Source: Lepas anatifera
Lineage: Eukaryota; Arthropoda; Thecostraca; Lepadidae
DNA length: 64,000 nt
Assembly: GCA_034440635.1 (NCBI GenBank)
Contig: JAOTON010000330.1
Location: forward strand, 124,001 to 188,000
Reading direction: 5' to 3'
Shown: positions 11,111 to 23,415 of the stretch, in pieces
Layout: every line of letters begins with the position of its first letter
How positions within the stretch are numbered: the first letter of the stretch is position 1
Position numbers and translations under genes: made by a program
The notes under the pieces: generated by a model
The model's database searches: none
What the model was told of the DNA's origin: nothing
What the model saw: the letters and a program-made list of their open reading frames with translations, nothing else

Positions 11111-12668
11111 TTAGTTTCTAATGTTAGGTAATTTAACCCTGTGCTCAATTGTTGTGAGCTCTACATGCCACCTAATTAGGTGGGATGGGATTGTAAATGA
11201 TGTCAACTTTATCTCCCGGAGGTATGGTAGAACCTGACCGATGTTTATGACTGCGTTGTCGCCTAAAATCTGTTCCAGTGGAAACGGCGGGAAGAACCGG
11301 CGCTGAATTCGTTTAAGCTGTTCACAGGAGTCAGTGACAGATAAAACATGTTGAACAGTGAGGTGGCTGCCACAGTGAGAACACATGTTGGGGTTCGTGC
11401 TGTTGAGATAGTGCGAGTGTGTGGTATAGCAGTGGCCAATGCGGAGTCAAGTGAGGCAGACCTCCTCCCTCCTATTGCGTCTACAACTCGACTCCCATTG
11501 GCCAATGTGTGGTCTTAAGCGCTTCAACACACAGTCTGGCTCCGCCTCCCATCTCGACTGCCATTGTGAACACACATGCTGGACAATTAGGGCCTTGATG
11601 TCGCCAGCTGGCATCCGAAATCGTCGCGGGAGAGCCAGCGAAGACGCCGTCTTGGCAGCTTCGTCCGCTAATTCGTTTCCAGTCACACCCACAGGACTTG
11701 GAACCCATAAAAACTGGACGTCAAAACCACAAGAAGCCATTGCAGTCAATAGCTTCAGAATAGCAGTAGCAGCTACAATCCACGATGTCTGTAAATGACT
11801 AGATTGGAGCGCTGCCAGTAAGCTGGCTGAGTCAGTGATAATGAGATGTCGTGTCCCAGAAAGGTGTCTGATGTGTCGTAAAACTTGCAAGATGGCAAAC
11901 AGTTCCGTTGTAAAGACCGACACAACATTCGCCAGCCCAAAACAGCGGCAGGTTCCTTCGCTAACAAAGGCACATCCGGCTCCAGCTGCTCCCTTGGAGC
12001 CGTCAGTGTAGAACTTTGTGCGGTCGGTGTATGAGTGAATTCTTTCAGCAGCGAGTTGCGCAAAGTCTGGTGGAAGTCTGTGCCTCTTTCCATATTGCAT
12101 CAACCTTGTGTCACATTTAGCGGATACTTCACGCCATGGCTCTAGGGTACCTGGACGTTGTTTTGCGATCATGGTGATATTAATGTTAGATTCTTCAAGC
12201 CAGTGTGAAATCCGGCTGCATAGAGCCGAAGATGAGCTTTGCCTCCCCGAAGCGAATAGGTCTACTAGCGAGTGGTCAAAGATCCACTTGTACGTTGGGT
12301 GGGTGGGGTATTGGCGGATCTTAGTGGCATATATAAGTGCGCGTCGCTTCCTCCTGTCAAGCGGGGCCTCGTCGGCGTCAGCCAGAAGACTTGCTCTACG
12401 TGAGGTGCGGAAAGCACCAGTGGCCACTCTTATACAGGTGTGGTGGACTGCGTCCAGGGGCTGCTTAGTGCTCGTTAGAGAACCGTCATAAACCACGTAA
12501 GCATAATCCAGGACCGATCTTACCAGCGCTCGATACAGGCGTAAAAGTGTGGTCCTGTCCGCTCCGTAGGATGTGCGTGATACCATCTTTAACACATTTG
12601 CGCGTTTCATGCATTTGTCTCTTGTGAATATAATGTGCTGTGTGTAGGTAAGATGCTTGTCGATGGTT
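11111..12668 (-). pseudogene. LINE ORF2, RT tail, RNase H and C-terminal Cys/His motif
   Basis: This continues ORF2 beyond the Gypsy insertion. It includes the RT thumb (LLRLYRALVRSVLDYA), an RNase H domain with FYTDGSKG, then TTELFAIL, TDSASLLAAL and GNELADEAAK as the acidic and His-region motifs. The frame stops at 11,447 in a TGA, beyond which the same reading continues with NMCSHCGSHLTVQHVLS, the Cys/His motif usual at the end of such proteins. RNase H beside a jockey-like RT suits the I/jockey superfamily. Exact clade not assigned. Confidence 0.8.
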
Positions 12669-12673
12669 AAACC

Positions 12674-12865
12674 TGTCGTGATCCCCGCCGGCCGGCGTGC
12701 TTGCGCCACCCTTGGCGGGCTTGGCCCGCGGCGGTGACCGTGGCCGGTGCCTGTGTGTGGACGAGTCAGTCGGTGCTAGGGAGTCGAGCGTAATACATCC
12801 TGGCACTGCACAGTGCATTTACGTGTCCACGTGACGAAGCCGCAGAGCACAACGGGATCATAACA
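12674..12865 (+). repeat. 5' LTR of Gypsy
   Basis: 192 bp starting TGTCGTGATCCCC and ending GATCATAACA, so it has TG...CA ends. It contains GC-rich inverted stretches (GCCGGCCGGC). The TGG of the primer-binding site begins at the next base. Confidence 0.95.
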
Positions 12866-12930
12866 TGGCGCGGTCGTAAATTGTGTTAGTGTTAATTTTC
12901 GCCCATATTATTCTGCGCTTCAGTGCTAAC

Positions 12931-13998
12931 ATGGGTGATGTCGAGAAACTGTCTCAGCTGTTGCTGCAGTAGGCACAGCTATCGGCTGAGCGGGAGGAGC
13001 GGCTATCACAAATGATGGAGCGTGTGGTGTCGCTGCAGCAGGCACAGCTTCCCGCCCCGGCCAACCAGACAGATCCGGCACCGGAAACAGCGCCTCGACA
13101 GGCGCCTCTGAGACTAACCGCATCGGCAACTCCGGCCCCATACCTAACATCGTCAGCGTCTCTGCGCGAGTTCGCCGTCTGGCGTGAGAAGCTGGACGGG
13201 TATCTCCTGCTTACCGGTCCCTCCACACTGTCCGTCGCAGCTCAGCGAGCCGCGCTGCTAAGCCTGCTGGACGAGGACTGGCACCGTGTGCTGCGATACG
13301 GTCTCGCCGTCGGTGACGACGCGCCGCTCTCGACCATCGTATCGGCGATGGAGAGCCATCTACGCAAGCAACGGAGTGTGCTGGTAGACCGCCGGACATT
13401 TTACTCCCGTGTTCAGGAAGAAGGTGAGAGTTTTGAAGACTTTCTGTGCTCCGTGAGAGAAATCGCCGCATTCTGTGACTTTTGTGAGAAGTGCATGGAT
13501 AGCAGGCTCCGTGACCGAGTCGTGTGTAGGTTACGTGACGAAGAGACTGTAAAGCGGCTTCTAGAAGATCCCGGCTTAACGCTTCAAAAAGCGATAGACA
13601 TTTGTCGTGCGTCGGAAAACGCCCGGACCGCCTGCGTTGACCTTCGCAGCCCTGCCAGCTCATTGGTTGCTCGCCTCTCGGCATATCAGAGGTCTCGTAG
13701 CAAGTCACGTGGTCCGCGGCCAGCTGATCCTGCCCGGCGGCAGTCCCGGGCCGGCGCGCTGTGCCACCGCTGTGGGCGTGGCAGCCACGCTGACCCGGCT
13801 GCGTGCCGCGCCGCTGGCGCCACCTGCAACTTCTGTGGCAAACGTGGCCACTACGCGGCGGTGTGCCAACAGGCGGCGCGAGTGGGCTCCGACACCGCGC
13901 GCATAGCACCTGCAGTCTCCACGCCCGACTCTAATCGGCCTCACGCAGCGCCGAAAAAAATCACAGATCACAGCCTGGGCGAGATGTTCGGCGCGTGA
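12931..13998 (+). pseudogene. Gypsy gag (premature stop near start)
   Basis: The first ATG is at 12,931. An in-frame TAG at 12,970-12,972 cuts the product after 13 codons, and the frame is open again to the TGA at 13,996-13,998. The open part (from the ATG at 13,012) carries a capsid-like region (LREFAVWREKLDGYLLLTG, then FEDFLCSVREIAAFC) and two Cys/His knuckles, CHRCGRGSHADPAAC and CNFCGKRGHYAAVC, at about residues 250-285. It would package the element's RNA. pol overlaps in the -1 frame. Confidence 0.9.
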
Positions 13999-16900
13999 TA
14001 GCCGACGTCTATGTCAACGGAGTGCATACTCGCCAGGCACCCACAGTGGAAGTTCAGCTGACGCACCCGGCGGGACAGGCCACACTTTAGGCGACGCCCG
14101 ACTCCGGAGCCGAGGCCACGGTGATTGGCCGAGAGCGAGCGGAGGCCCTCGGAATCACCACGGCGCAGCTTCAGCCCACCTTCAGTCAGAGTTTTTCTGC
14201 CGTGGGACATCAACCACTCTACTGTCTGGGCTCCTTTCAGGCGACGATTCGGCTCGGCACTCGCACTGTCGATGCCACCGTGTTCGTCATGGAGGAGCTA
14301 GCTGGCATGCTGATCAGCTGGTTTCATTCAGTGGCACTGGGGATTCTGCCAGACGACTTCCCAGCTCAGCTCCAGTCAGTGGCAGTCTCCGCAACGACCG
14401 CGACGGTGGTTACTTCTGACGACCATCTCGCGTCAAACACGCCGCGTGCGAGCAGCAAACGCTCAAAACGCAGCAAGCCTGCAGTATCTGGTGCCGTCTC
14501 AGCTGCTGAAGCCGATGCCGTCCTGCACACTGGTGCTGGTGCAGCCTGCACCACGAGCTCTCGCCTGCCTTCTGCGCCTGACCTGCCAACGTGGAACAGC
14601 GATGCAGACCCGCCACCCGACATCCGCGCAGCGCATGCGGACGCTCTCATGGAGTGCTTTTTGCGCGTCTTCGGCAGTGAAACCCGTCTGCGCGAGATGG
14701 CTGGCGGACCAATGGAAATCGAGCTCCGCCCTGATGCAGTTCCGACGGCTATTACTGCGGCTCGCCCCATCCCTCACGCCTGGCGAGCAGACATCAAAGC
14801 CCAGCTAGACGACCTGCAGTCCCGTGGGATTATAGCTCCGGTCGACTATCCGAGAGACTGGTGCCACCCTGTCGTGGCGGTGGCCAAACGTCCGTCCGGA
14901 GTGCACCTCTGCGTCGACATGACTGGACTTAACCGCTACGTCAAGCGGCCAGTTTACCCCGTCAGACCGCCGCACGACGCCGTGACGAGCATCACAGCTG
15001 GCAGCCGCTGGCTGTCTACGCTGGACGCGTCCATGGGATATTTTCAGGTCCCCATTGCCGAGCATTTCCAGGACCTGACATGCTTCCTGACGCCATGGGG
15101 CAGGATGAAATTCCTGCGTGCGCCCATGGGCCTTGTTTCGTCAGGAGACGAGTATTATCGGCGAGGTGACGTGGCTCTGAGTGACATCCCCAACACGGTG
15201 AAAATCGTCGACGACGTGCTGGTGTACGACTCCTCCTACCGGCATCATCTGGCACACGTCATCAGCATCCTACAGCGCTGTGATGACCGTGGCATCACCC
15301 TCAACCCGAGGAAGTTCAGGTTTGCTCAACAGGAGGTTAACTACTGTGGGTACAGGATCACGCCTGACGGCTACACTTCCGACAATGAGAAGATAAAGGC
15401 CATCGCAGAGTTCCCGCAGCCCGAGAACATCACTGATCTGCGCTCGTTCATGGGCCTGGTGAACCAGCTCGGAGGACTGACGTCAGAGCTGGCTCAGGCA
15501 GCGCAGCCCTTCAGAGACTTGCTGAAGACGCGTCATATCTGGTGTTGGACCGCTCAGCATGAGGCAGCGTTTCGGCGCGTCAAAGGAATCCTATCGTCCC
15601 CACCAGTGATGGCGTGCTTCGATTCGCAGCTCCCGACGATGCTGCAGACGGACGCCGCCCGGACAAGAGGTGGCCTGGGCTTCGCTCTGCTTCAGAAACA
15701 CGGCGACACCTGGCGACTAGTGCAGTGTGGCTCGAGGTTTCTGACCGACACAGAGTCCCGGTACGCGGTGATCGAGCTGGAGATGGCAGCCTGCCTGTGG
15801 GCGTGCAGGAAATGTCACATCTACCTAGCGGGTCTGCCTCACTTCGACCTGCTCGTCGACCACCGTCCACTGGTGCCGATCCTGAACCACAAACGGCTGA
15901 ATCAGATCGAGAACCCGCTAATACAGCGTATGAGCGAGAAGCTCGCAACCTACAGCTTCACCACCAGCTGACAGCGAGGCTCAGAGCACTGCATCCCAGA
16001 CGCGTTGTCTCGCGCTCCTGCTGGTGATCCAGCCGAAGGTGATGCTGTAGGGGAAGACGATGATGACCCCCTTCACACTGACGTGGTTGCAGCCCTGCAC
16101 GCTGCACGCTACACAGAAAATGGCGCCCGACTGGCGCCACTTGTGGACCCTACTCTGCAGAGAACCCGCGCCGCTGCTGAGCGCGACCCTGACTACAAGG
16201 CCCTAGGGGAAGTCATCACAAATGGATTCCCAGAACATCACCATGAGCTGCTGCCGGCAATACGCCCGCACTGGGGTGTTCGTCATATGCTGGCCTTGGA
16301 CAGTGACATGGTTTTGTATGGCCCTCGGCTGGTCATCCCGTCCACACCGCGCCGCGAAGTGCTGGAACGCCTGCACGAGGCCCACCAGGGAACGGAAAGG
16401 ACCAAGCGACGGGCCCGTCTCTGCGTGTACTGGCCGGGCATCGACCGTGATGTCAAAAACATCGTCTCGTCCTGCTCACAGTGCAGACAGCGAGCATCCA
16501 GTCACGCCAACGAGCCTCTTTGGCGAGAGGACGACCTCCACACTCATGTGTTCGAGTCAGTGTCTACCGACTACTTCCACGTTGGCAGCCAGACCTATCT
16601 GGTGTATGCTGACCGCCTGCCAGGCTGGCCGTACCTCACCGTGTGTCCCAGACCAGCCTCGGCGGAACATCTCACGCAGCAGCTGCGGAAGCTGTTTGCC
16701 CAGACAGGCGTGCCTGTCGTCCTTCGCTCCGATGTTGGTGGTCAGTTCGCGTCGGGCACACTGCGCCGGTTCCTGAACCGGTGGGAGGTGCGTCACGAAG
16801 TATCATCGCCGCACTTCCCTCGGTCAAACGGCCACGCTGAAGCCGCCGTGAAGACGGTGAAGAAGCTGATACTCGCAGCGTCGTCAAACGGCCGGTTGCA

Positions 16901-17490
16901 CGACGATAAGCTGGATCGGGGCCTCCTCGAGCTGCGCCACACTCCCCGCGCAGACGGAAGGTCGCCGGCTCAGATACTGTTTGGGCACCCAACTTCGCTC
17001 AGGCGTGCCCACCCATCACCGGGCGTTCGCTCCTGAATGGCAACGTACCGCCAACGCCTGCGACGCCAAAGCCGCTGAACTCCAGGAGAAGGCTGCGCGT
17101 CACCACGACGCCTCCGCACACCCGCTGTCGCAGCTGAAAATCGGCAGTCGAGTCGACCTCCAGGACGCGGTCACAGGTCGTTGGAACCGTGTCAGCGTTG
17201 TCGTCGGAATCGGCCATCGCCGCACGTACCTCGTAAAGGTGGCGAGCGGCCGCCTCTACTGGCGGAATCGTCGATTTCTGCGCCCCTACCGGCCGCTCCT
17301 GTCGAACCAGGTGGCTCCACCTAGCGTCAACGCTTCGCCACCTTTCAGGGTTGGCCAGCCACAGCAGCCGCCCGTCTCTGAGGAAACCGAGGAGTGTTCT
17401 GAGGTGCCTGTTGCACCTTATCGCAGCCAACGCGCCCGTCGGCAGCCCCAGCGCCTCCAGGTCCGCTGGAACGACCACTCGTATGATTAG
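13995..17490 (+). pseudogene. Gypsy pol: protease, RT, RNase H, integrase (broken)
   Basis: It is in frame -1 relative to gag. The protease shows DSGAEATVIG near 14,100, just after an in-frame TAG at 14,088. The RT (about 14,700-15,450) has LCVDMTGLNRYV, MGYFQVPI, LRAPMGLVSSGDEYYR and the active site IVDDVLVYD. The RNase H (about 15,600-15,960) starts MLQTDAARTRGGLG. A TGA at 15,969 separates it from the integrase. The integrase has an HHCC zinc-binding motif (HEAHQG ... CSQC, 16,370-16,490) and catalytic residues in STDYF, RSDVGGQF and NGHAEAAVK. A frameshift near 17,000 separates the C-terminal part (16,981-17,490). Confidence 0.9.
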
Positions 17491-17613
17491 GTCCCTACAA
17501 ACCACCCGCATATTTCAAACTATCTGCATATGTGTGTGAAGACGAGTTGCTGCTGCATTTTGTCCCATCAATAGGTGCATGTTGATTGTATGCAGCAATC
17601 GTCTTGGGGGAGA

Positions 17614-17805
17614 TGTCGTGATCCCCGCCGGCCGGCGTGCTTGCGCCACCCTTGGCGGGTTTGGCCCGCGGCGGTGACCGTGGCCGGTGCCTGTGTGTGG
17701 ATGAGTTAGTCGGTGCTCGGGAGACGAGCGTAATACATCCTGGCACTGCACAGTGCATTTACGTGTCCACGTGACGAAGCCGCAGAACACAACGGGATCA
17801 TAACA
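17614..17805 (+). repeat. 3' LTR of Gypsy
   Basis: 192 bp, matching the 5' LTR except for about six substitutions. It is preceded by the polypurine tract at about 17,604-17,613 and followed by the AAACC target duplicate. Confidence 0.95.
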
Positions 17806-17810
17806 AAACC

Positions 17811-20047
17811 AAGAAATTTGGCATGGTCAGAGACTGGGATTCGTCTTCCGTACAACCTTAGCATCGGCTCTGGGCAGTAGCGGGCCCGGCGGCACAAATG
17901 CACACAAACGGTTTTCTCAGTCAAAAACTTAAAACCATTTACGAGGCTCCACTCGGTCAGGCCGCCAATGCATAGCTGTAGCTGTCGCTGTGCAGAGAGT
18001 GTGGTCGAGGTGCTTATCCATACAGCTAGGTCGTCGACAAAAAGCGATCTATCAACAGTGGGAGGGATTGCAGTGCAGATGTCATTGATAAAACCCCGAA
18101 GACGGTCACACTCAGGACACTTCCCTGTGGTACTCCGCTCAGCTGCTCAAACCTTCTCGACACGGTATTTCCTACCTTTACCGTGAAATACCGATTCCTG
18201 AGAAAGTTGGCCAGAAAATGGCCCATGTGCCCTCTCACTCCCGCAGCATGGAGCTTCCGGAGAATCGCATGTCTCCAGGCCGTATCATACGCTTTCTCGA
18301 TATCATAGAAGACCGCGATGGTGTGTTGTTTCCGCACAAAAGAGCAGCGAACGGCTGTGTCTAGTGAAACTAAGTGATCAGTGGTGGACCGGCCGGCGCA
18401 GAAACCACACTGTGCGTTGGATAGAAAGCCGGTGCTTTCCAGAAACCATGTGAGGCGATGGTTTATCATTCTTTCGAACAGCTTGCATGCACTAGAAGTC
18501 AGGGCGATGGGACGGTAGTGGAGAGGGTCGCTACCTTCTTTGTCCTGTTTTAAAACAGGGACTACCATGGCCTCCTGACAAGCATCCGGGAACTCGTGCG
18601 TGGTCCAGACATGGTTGTAGAATGATAAAAGCACCCTAAGTGATGGCTCGTCCAGGTTCCTAATCATGCTGTAGTGAATGTTGTCGGGCCCGGCTGCGGT
18701 GTTTTTTAGTGAGCGAGAGTGCTGTACTCAGTTCGTCAAAGCCGAAACAATCATTAAAAGGCAGTGAGGCAGTGGTGTTGAAATCGACCGGCGTTCCTTC
18801 ACTGATTGCTTTCTGGCGGATAAAGCGAGGGTCGGTCGTTCCCAGCTGCCAGCGCTCGGCCCACACCGCTCCGAAGGTGTTAGCAACTTTCGTGGGGTCA
18901 GTGATCAAATTGTGGTTGTGTGATAAAACCGGTAGGGGCGTCGGGGCGGTACGACCGGAAATGCGGTTTATATGTTTCCAGACAGCCGTGAGTGGTGTGA
19001 GCCTATTAATCGTGTTAATGTAAGCGTGCCAGGATTTTCTTTTCGCATCTCTAACAGTTCTTCTCGCTAATGCTTTTGCGCGTCGGAACGCGACTAGGTT
19101 CTCGGTTGTAGGGCGCCTTTGGAACTTTCTAAAACAGCGTCGCCGTTCCCTGATGGTGCACCTGCAATCCTCGTTCCACCAGGGGACTGGTACTCGGCGA
19201 GGGAGTGGGCTAGTCTTTGGGATAAAACTGTCAGCAGATTGCAGGATGCGAGAGCTTATCTCTTCATACAAGGTGGTAGCGGTTTCACCAGCCTCTGGTC
19301 TGAATGCTAAACCGCAGTCAGAGGTAAAACTGTCCCAGTCCGCCTTTACAAAGTTCCATCTAGGAATCCGTGTTTCCGGATGGGGCCTATCCGACCACAC
19401 CCACAGCGGGAAGTGGTCACTTCCGCAGGGGTTACTGTAGGTGTGCCAGTGAAACCGATTTGCTACAGAGGAAGAACAGAGCGATAAGTCGATGGCTGAC
19501 GTCGCGCCTGAGGGCAAAGAGATGTATGTTTGTTGGCCTGTGTTCATAATGCATAAGTCGTTGTAGTTGATTATATCTTCGAGACGCCTTCCTCGGCTGT
19601 TGGATCGGGAACAGCCCCATAATGTGCTATATGAGTTGAAATCGCCTAATATTATCTGATGCGGGGCAGCTGCCGTAACAGGCTCTGGAATTGAGCGTCA
19701 GGGAAGGCCTCTCCGGGAGGTAGATAGAGCGATACTAATGTGATTTTTATATCCCCAAGATCAACAGTCGCAGCCACTGCCTGCAGTTCAGTGCGGAAGG
19801 AAATGCTACAGAAGGTACGCTGTAGTGAATAAGAAGAGCGACGCCTCCATGGGCAATTGTTGTGTTCGGTAAGTTCTGTTGAAATGTTTTATAGTGATGA
19901 ATATTGCAGCCTTGGCCGTCCCTGAGCTTCGTCTCCTGAAGTGCGACTGCAATGGGATTGCCTGCTGACACCAAGGCCTGGAGGTCAGGGAGGTTGGATC
20001 GGAAGCCGTGCATGTTCCATTGAAGGAAACTGGCCATGGTCATGAGA
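17811..20047 (-). pseudogene. LINE ORF2, endonuclease and RT (5' part)
   Basis: Minus strand. It opens with an apurinic-type endonuclease start, FLQWNMHGFRSN, and a catalytic QETKL. The reading is broken near 19,750 and again near 18,660. The endonuclease end shows CGSDHFPLW (19,547-18,660 frame). The RT frame (18,667-18,026) has HYRPIALTSSACKLFE, then DIEKAYDTAWR and SGVPQGSVLS. The FVDDLAVW active site follows in a shifted frame near 18,030. A Gypsy element interrupts the RT at 17,810; the rest is at 12,668-11,111. Confidence 0.8.
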
Positions 20048-20832
20048 GTGATAAGAAATGATATAAAACACTGATCACGGTTAAAAGAGAAACCAATCAT
20101 CGTTGCTGACTGGGCCCCTGGAAGGGGATTCCTCCTGTCAGAGTTCCACTCAGCTGAGGAGCTGTTCCTCGCTCCCATACCGGACATGGCCGATCCCTTG
20201 AGCGTGCACGCCTGTAGCTGTCAGACTCCCGAGAGTGAGAGCGCGGTGTCTCCGGTCGGTCAGAAAACGAATGTGCTCTACTGCGATCCCGGGCCCGAAA
20301 GCCAGGTGGCACTCTGAGAGGGTGATGGGGAGGCATGAAATCGTCCTGTTTGTGTGTGCCTATGTTCATGTTCAATGTATTTACTGTGTTTACTATATTT
20401 TTGTTGTCTTTGTTTTGGCCTGTGGCGCTAGCTCTTTTTATGCTTTCTACTAATTCATTTACTCGCCCTGGGGGCCCCTATGTGCGGTGGCGGCGGAGGG
20501 GGCATAACCATATTGTCTTCATCGTCCATGGGCTGGCTATCCGGTGGGGCTGGCAGGGGGAGCAACGCCTTGAGTGGTTTATGTGGTTTGGGTGGTGATG
20601 GTGGCGGTGGCACCCTATCACTGCACTCGTCTGTGGTGGGGAGGTGGTCAGAGTCCGTCTATCTCTGTTCTGAGCCGGGAAGGGCAGTTTCAGGTGTGCT
20701 TGAGGTTTCACACGGCTTGTGTCCTCCCTCGGTGATAGGGAGGGGTTTTCCACCCGGGAAAGCACCACTCGCGCCTTTTTAGAGAAGGACTTAGGGTTTC
20801 AAGCACTTCTGACTGAAGTGGGAGGGCTGGGG

Positions 20833-21767
20833 TCATTCGCGGCTCTGGGGGGGAACTTGGGGAGTCTTCCCTAGCTCTCTTTCCGCAGGGCTCACAGTTC
20901 GTTGTTCCGTCTGTGTTTGTTGTTTCAGTTGTGTTTGTTGTTTCATTTGTGTTTGTTCTTTCAGTTGTGTTTGTTGTTTCATTTGTGTTTGGTCCTTTAG
21001 AATTGCCTGAGCGAGAGGTTCATGCACTGGTTCATGCCCAAGTCTAAGTCAAGTTTCGAACGGACATCAGCGTGGGGCTCGTTTGGTGGGATTCTACACT
21101 GATTCCCGACCAGCGCGTCTCTGTATGGAGAGCTGTTAGGGGCGGGCCTATTGCTGGGGGCTTGTGGTGTTTGTGCTGGGGCTGCTTTGTGAGAGGGTTC
21201 GGTTTTCTTTTTCTGGGCCTCTTTTGCTTCAGCCAGCCTTGGACAGGGCCGACTCCAGGCTTCATGCTCGTTGCTGCAACCTACACACTTGGGCTTCTCA
21301 GCCTCACAGTTGTTCGCATTGTGTCCCATTCCAGAGCATCGTCCACAACGCTCTTTTCCCCTGCAACTGCTGACGATATTACCGAATAACTGACATCTGA
21401 AGCTTCGCGTCGGGGTTGGAACGAATGGACGAAACTTGATGGCCATCCAGCCAACACGCACTTTTTCAGGCAAGGTTGTTCCCGAGAAGATTAGAAGGAA
21501 CGTCCCTGTATCCGTGTCCTGATCCTCTCTTCTCCGGAGCATTCTCTTTACCTCGGTTGCTCCCTGATCTTTGAGGCCTTCCAGCATTTCCTCGTCTGTG
21601 GCATCGCAAAGATCAGCGCAGCTGATCACGCCACGGCAGTGGTTTTTGGTAGAGTGGGGTGAGACACTGATGGGGACTGAAATCATCCTGTTTGATGCGC
21701 GAATTTGCAGAGAAGAGGCAGCTAAGAGTTTACTGGCACTGAGCTTGCTCCCCATTTCGACCTCCAC
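20833..21767 (-). pseudogene. LINE ORF1 (gag-like, CCHC zinc knuckles)
   Basis: The 256-residue frame from 21,767 to 20,997 resembles the nucleic-acid-binding ORF1 of jockey-type elements. It has a partner region with DATDEEMLEGLKDQG, then a CCHC knuckle CGRCSGMGHNANNC, a second Cys cluster CVGCSNEH and a Pro/Ala-rich tail. The frame ends near 20,997 and a shifted frame (21,027-20,833) continues as a Gln/Thr-rich repeat (QTQMKQQTQLK), so a frameshift near the C-terminus is likely. The product would coat LINE RNA. Confidence 0.75.
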
Positions 21768-23048
21768 CTTACCGTTTCGGTACCGGTAAGTGCGCTTGGG
21801 CTTATAGCCCTCAAGAGCGCCGTGAAGTTAGAAGAGGTTCAGCTTAAGTGACCTATCCTCCATCCGTATGACAAGAGTCAGAGGGGTGTCGATTGCGCAG
21901 TGGGTCGGTCAGCAGAGAAACCCATCGAGGCAGATGCATCAAGAGGGGTAGCAGCGGTGGTCTGGTTCGAAGTGGTCGTCGCACTGTCTGAGATCAGTTC
22001 AGCAGGAGAAGTAAGAATCTGGAAAGCCATGAGAGTGTGGTTTACCTTCGGCCCCCCGGGTTGCCAGCTGTCAATAGCTGGGCCCGGGGGCTGGTACAGT
22101 GCCTACGGGGGCAGGTGCGCCCGTCTCAGAGGGGCGAGAGATACTCACGCAACCCCTCCGATCAGAACGCACCCACCCCATTGACGCCATCAGCCCAGTG
22201 GGCCGGCAGGGCCACGGGTCGGGACGAAGCAAAACGCGGCAGCCCTCACGCAGCGGAGACTGCGGTTCACCAGGCGCGCGCAACAGGCCGGGGTCTCGAA
22301 AAAACGACGGTTTCCGAAACCCCGGCCCGCGTCACGCCCGGCAAGAACTATCACGGTCCCCACCGCGAAGCGCGCCGCGCCGCACGCTCGAAACACAATC
22401 CCCCCTGCCCAGCTGGACCGAGCGACAGTGCCCGTAGATACTGCCGCGTAGCTAGGCCGCCCGCGGCAGCCTACGGACGGCTTACCCCCCGGTTGGATCG
22501 AGATATCTGGGCCAAAGGGGGCGTGTTGGAGCCCTCGGGACTGACCCGCCCGAGGGGGACCTCACCCCCCAGGATCCCGTCAACCTCGTCGCCGGGGCTC
22601 GAGATAGGCCTCGAGTGGGCGCCTTACACCCATAAAAAGCCGAAGAAGGCAAATGACTGTGGGACCAATAACTGAAGCGTAAAAAGAGGACAGGAACTAA
22701 AAATAATCAACAAAATAAGAAAACAAAAACAAACAGGAGCTACATACTGGGAGGTGCAGGACAGATCTGACCCGATCTAATACGGTTACCGACCAGGCAA
22801 CAAAGGGCCCGTAAGGCAGCCATCAGCATCACTGCGGACCTCATCACCAGAGCCACCGACGACAGACGCCGACTCTAACCGACCGAAGTCGGAAGAGGCG
22901 GCGGCCGTCGGAGGGCTAGAAAAGATGTATCCGCGGCGATGCGACAAGTGGCTCCCAAGGCTGACTGGGGCCCCGGGCGCGTCACACCCCGTTGCTCCAA
23001 TCTTTACTTGCCGAACGATACCGGCAAGTGAAGATCGGTCCCCTGAGG

Positions 23049-23386
23049 CAGTCCACTCAGCCTCCCCACTGCACAGAACCAGTCCGCTCAGCCTCCCCAC
23101 CACACAGCACCAGTCCGCTCAGCCTCCCCACCACACAGCACCAGTCCGCTCAGCCTCCCCACCACACTACACCAGTCCACTCAGCCTCCCCACCACACAG
23201 CACCAGTCCGCTCAGCCTCCCCACCACACAGCACCAGTCCGCTCAGCCTCCACCCACTACACCAGTCCACTCAGCCTCCCACCACAGCACCGGTCCGCTC
23301 AGCCTTACCACCGCACTACACCAGTTCACCCAGCATCCCCACCACACAGCACCAGTCCGTTCAGATTCCCCACCTCCCACATCAAC
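23049..23386. repeat. About 30-bp minisatellite, second part
   Basis: Same unit as 10,230-11,044 (core CCAGTCCACTCAGCCTCC), about 11 copies, resuming directly after the LINE. The LINE therefore inserted into a pre-existing array. Confidence 0.9.
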
Positions 23387-23415
23387 TTGTTTACACGCAT
23401 TTTTATATACCCGTT

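Larger units (their letters stand above)
12669..17810 (+). mobile_element. Nearly complete Gypsy LTR retrotransposon (with TSD)
   Basis: Element 12,674-17,805 (5,132 bp) has identical-length 192-bp LTRs and a perfect 5-bp target duplication AAACC (12,669-12,673 and 17,806-17,810), inserted in the LINE RT in opposite orientation. It has a primer-binding site straight after the 5' LTR (TGGCGCGGTCG), gag, pol with protease-RT-RNase H-integrase, and a polypurine tract (TTGGGGGAGA) just before the 3' LTR. The LTRs differ at about 6 of 192 positions, about 3%, pointing to fairly recent insertion. Three in-frame stops and a frameshift inactivate it. Confidence 0.95.
11045..23048 (-). mobile_element. 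Jockey/I-type LINE with nested Gypsy
   Basis: A nearly full-length non-LTR element lies in the 30-bp minisatellite. The array breaks after CAGT at 11,041-11,044 and resumes with CAGT at 23,049-23,052, a 4-bp target duplication. Without the Gypsy insertion it is about 6.87 kb. In order (minus strand): GC-rich 5' UTR (23,048 to about 21,770), ORF1 with zinc knuckles, ORF2 with endonuclease, RT, RNase H and a C-terminal Cys/His motif, and a short 3' end finishing ATACAC without a long poly(A). Several frameshifts and stops make this copy inactive. The 5' UTR contains open frames on both strands (for example 22,037-22,675) with no motif. Confidence 0.85.

Noticed and set aside
22037..22675. 212-codon plus-strand open frame
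   Set aside because: It is antisense to the GC-rich 5' UTR of the LINE and has no motif.
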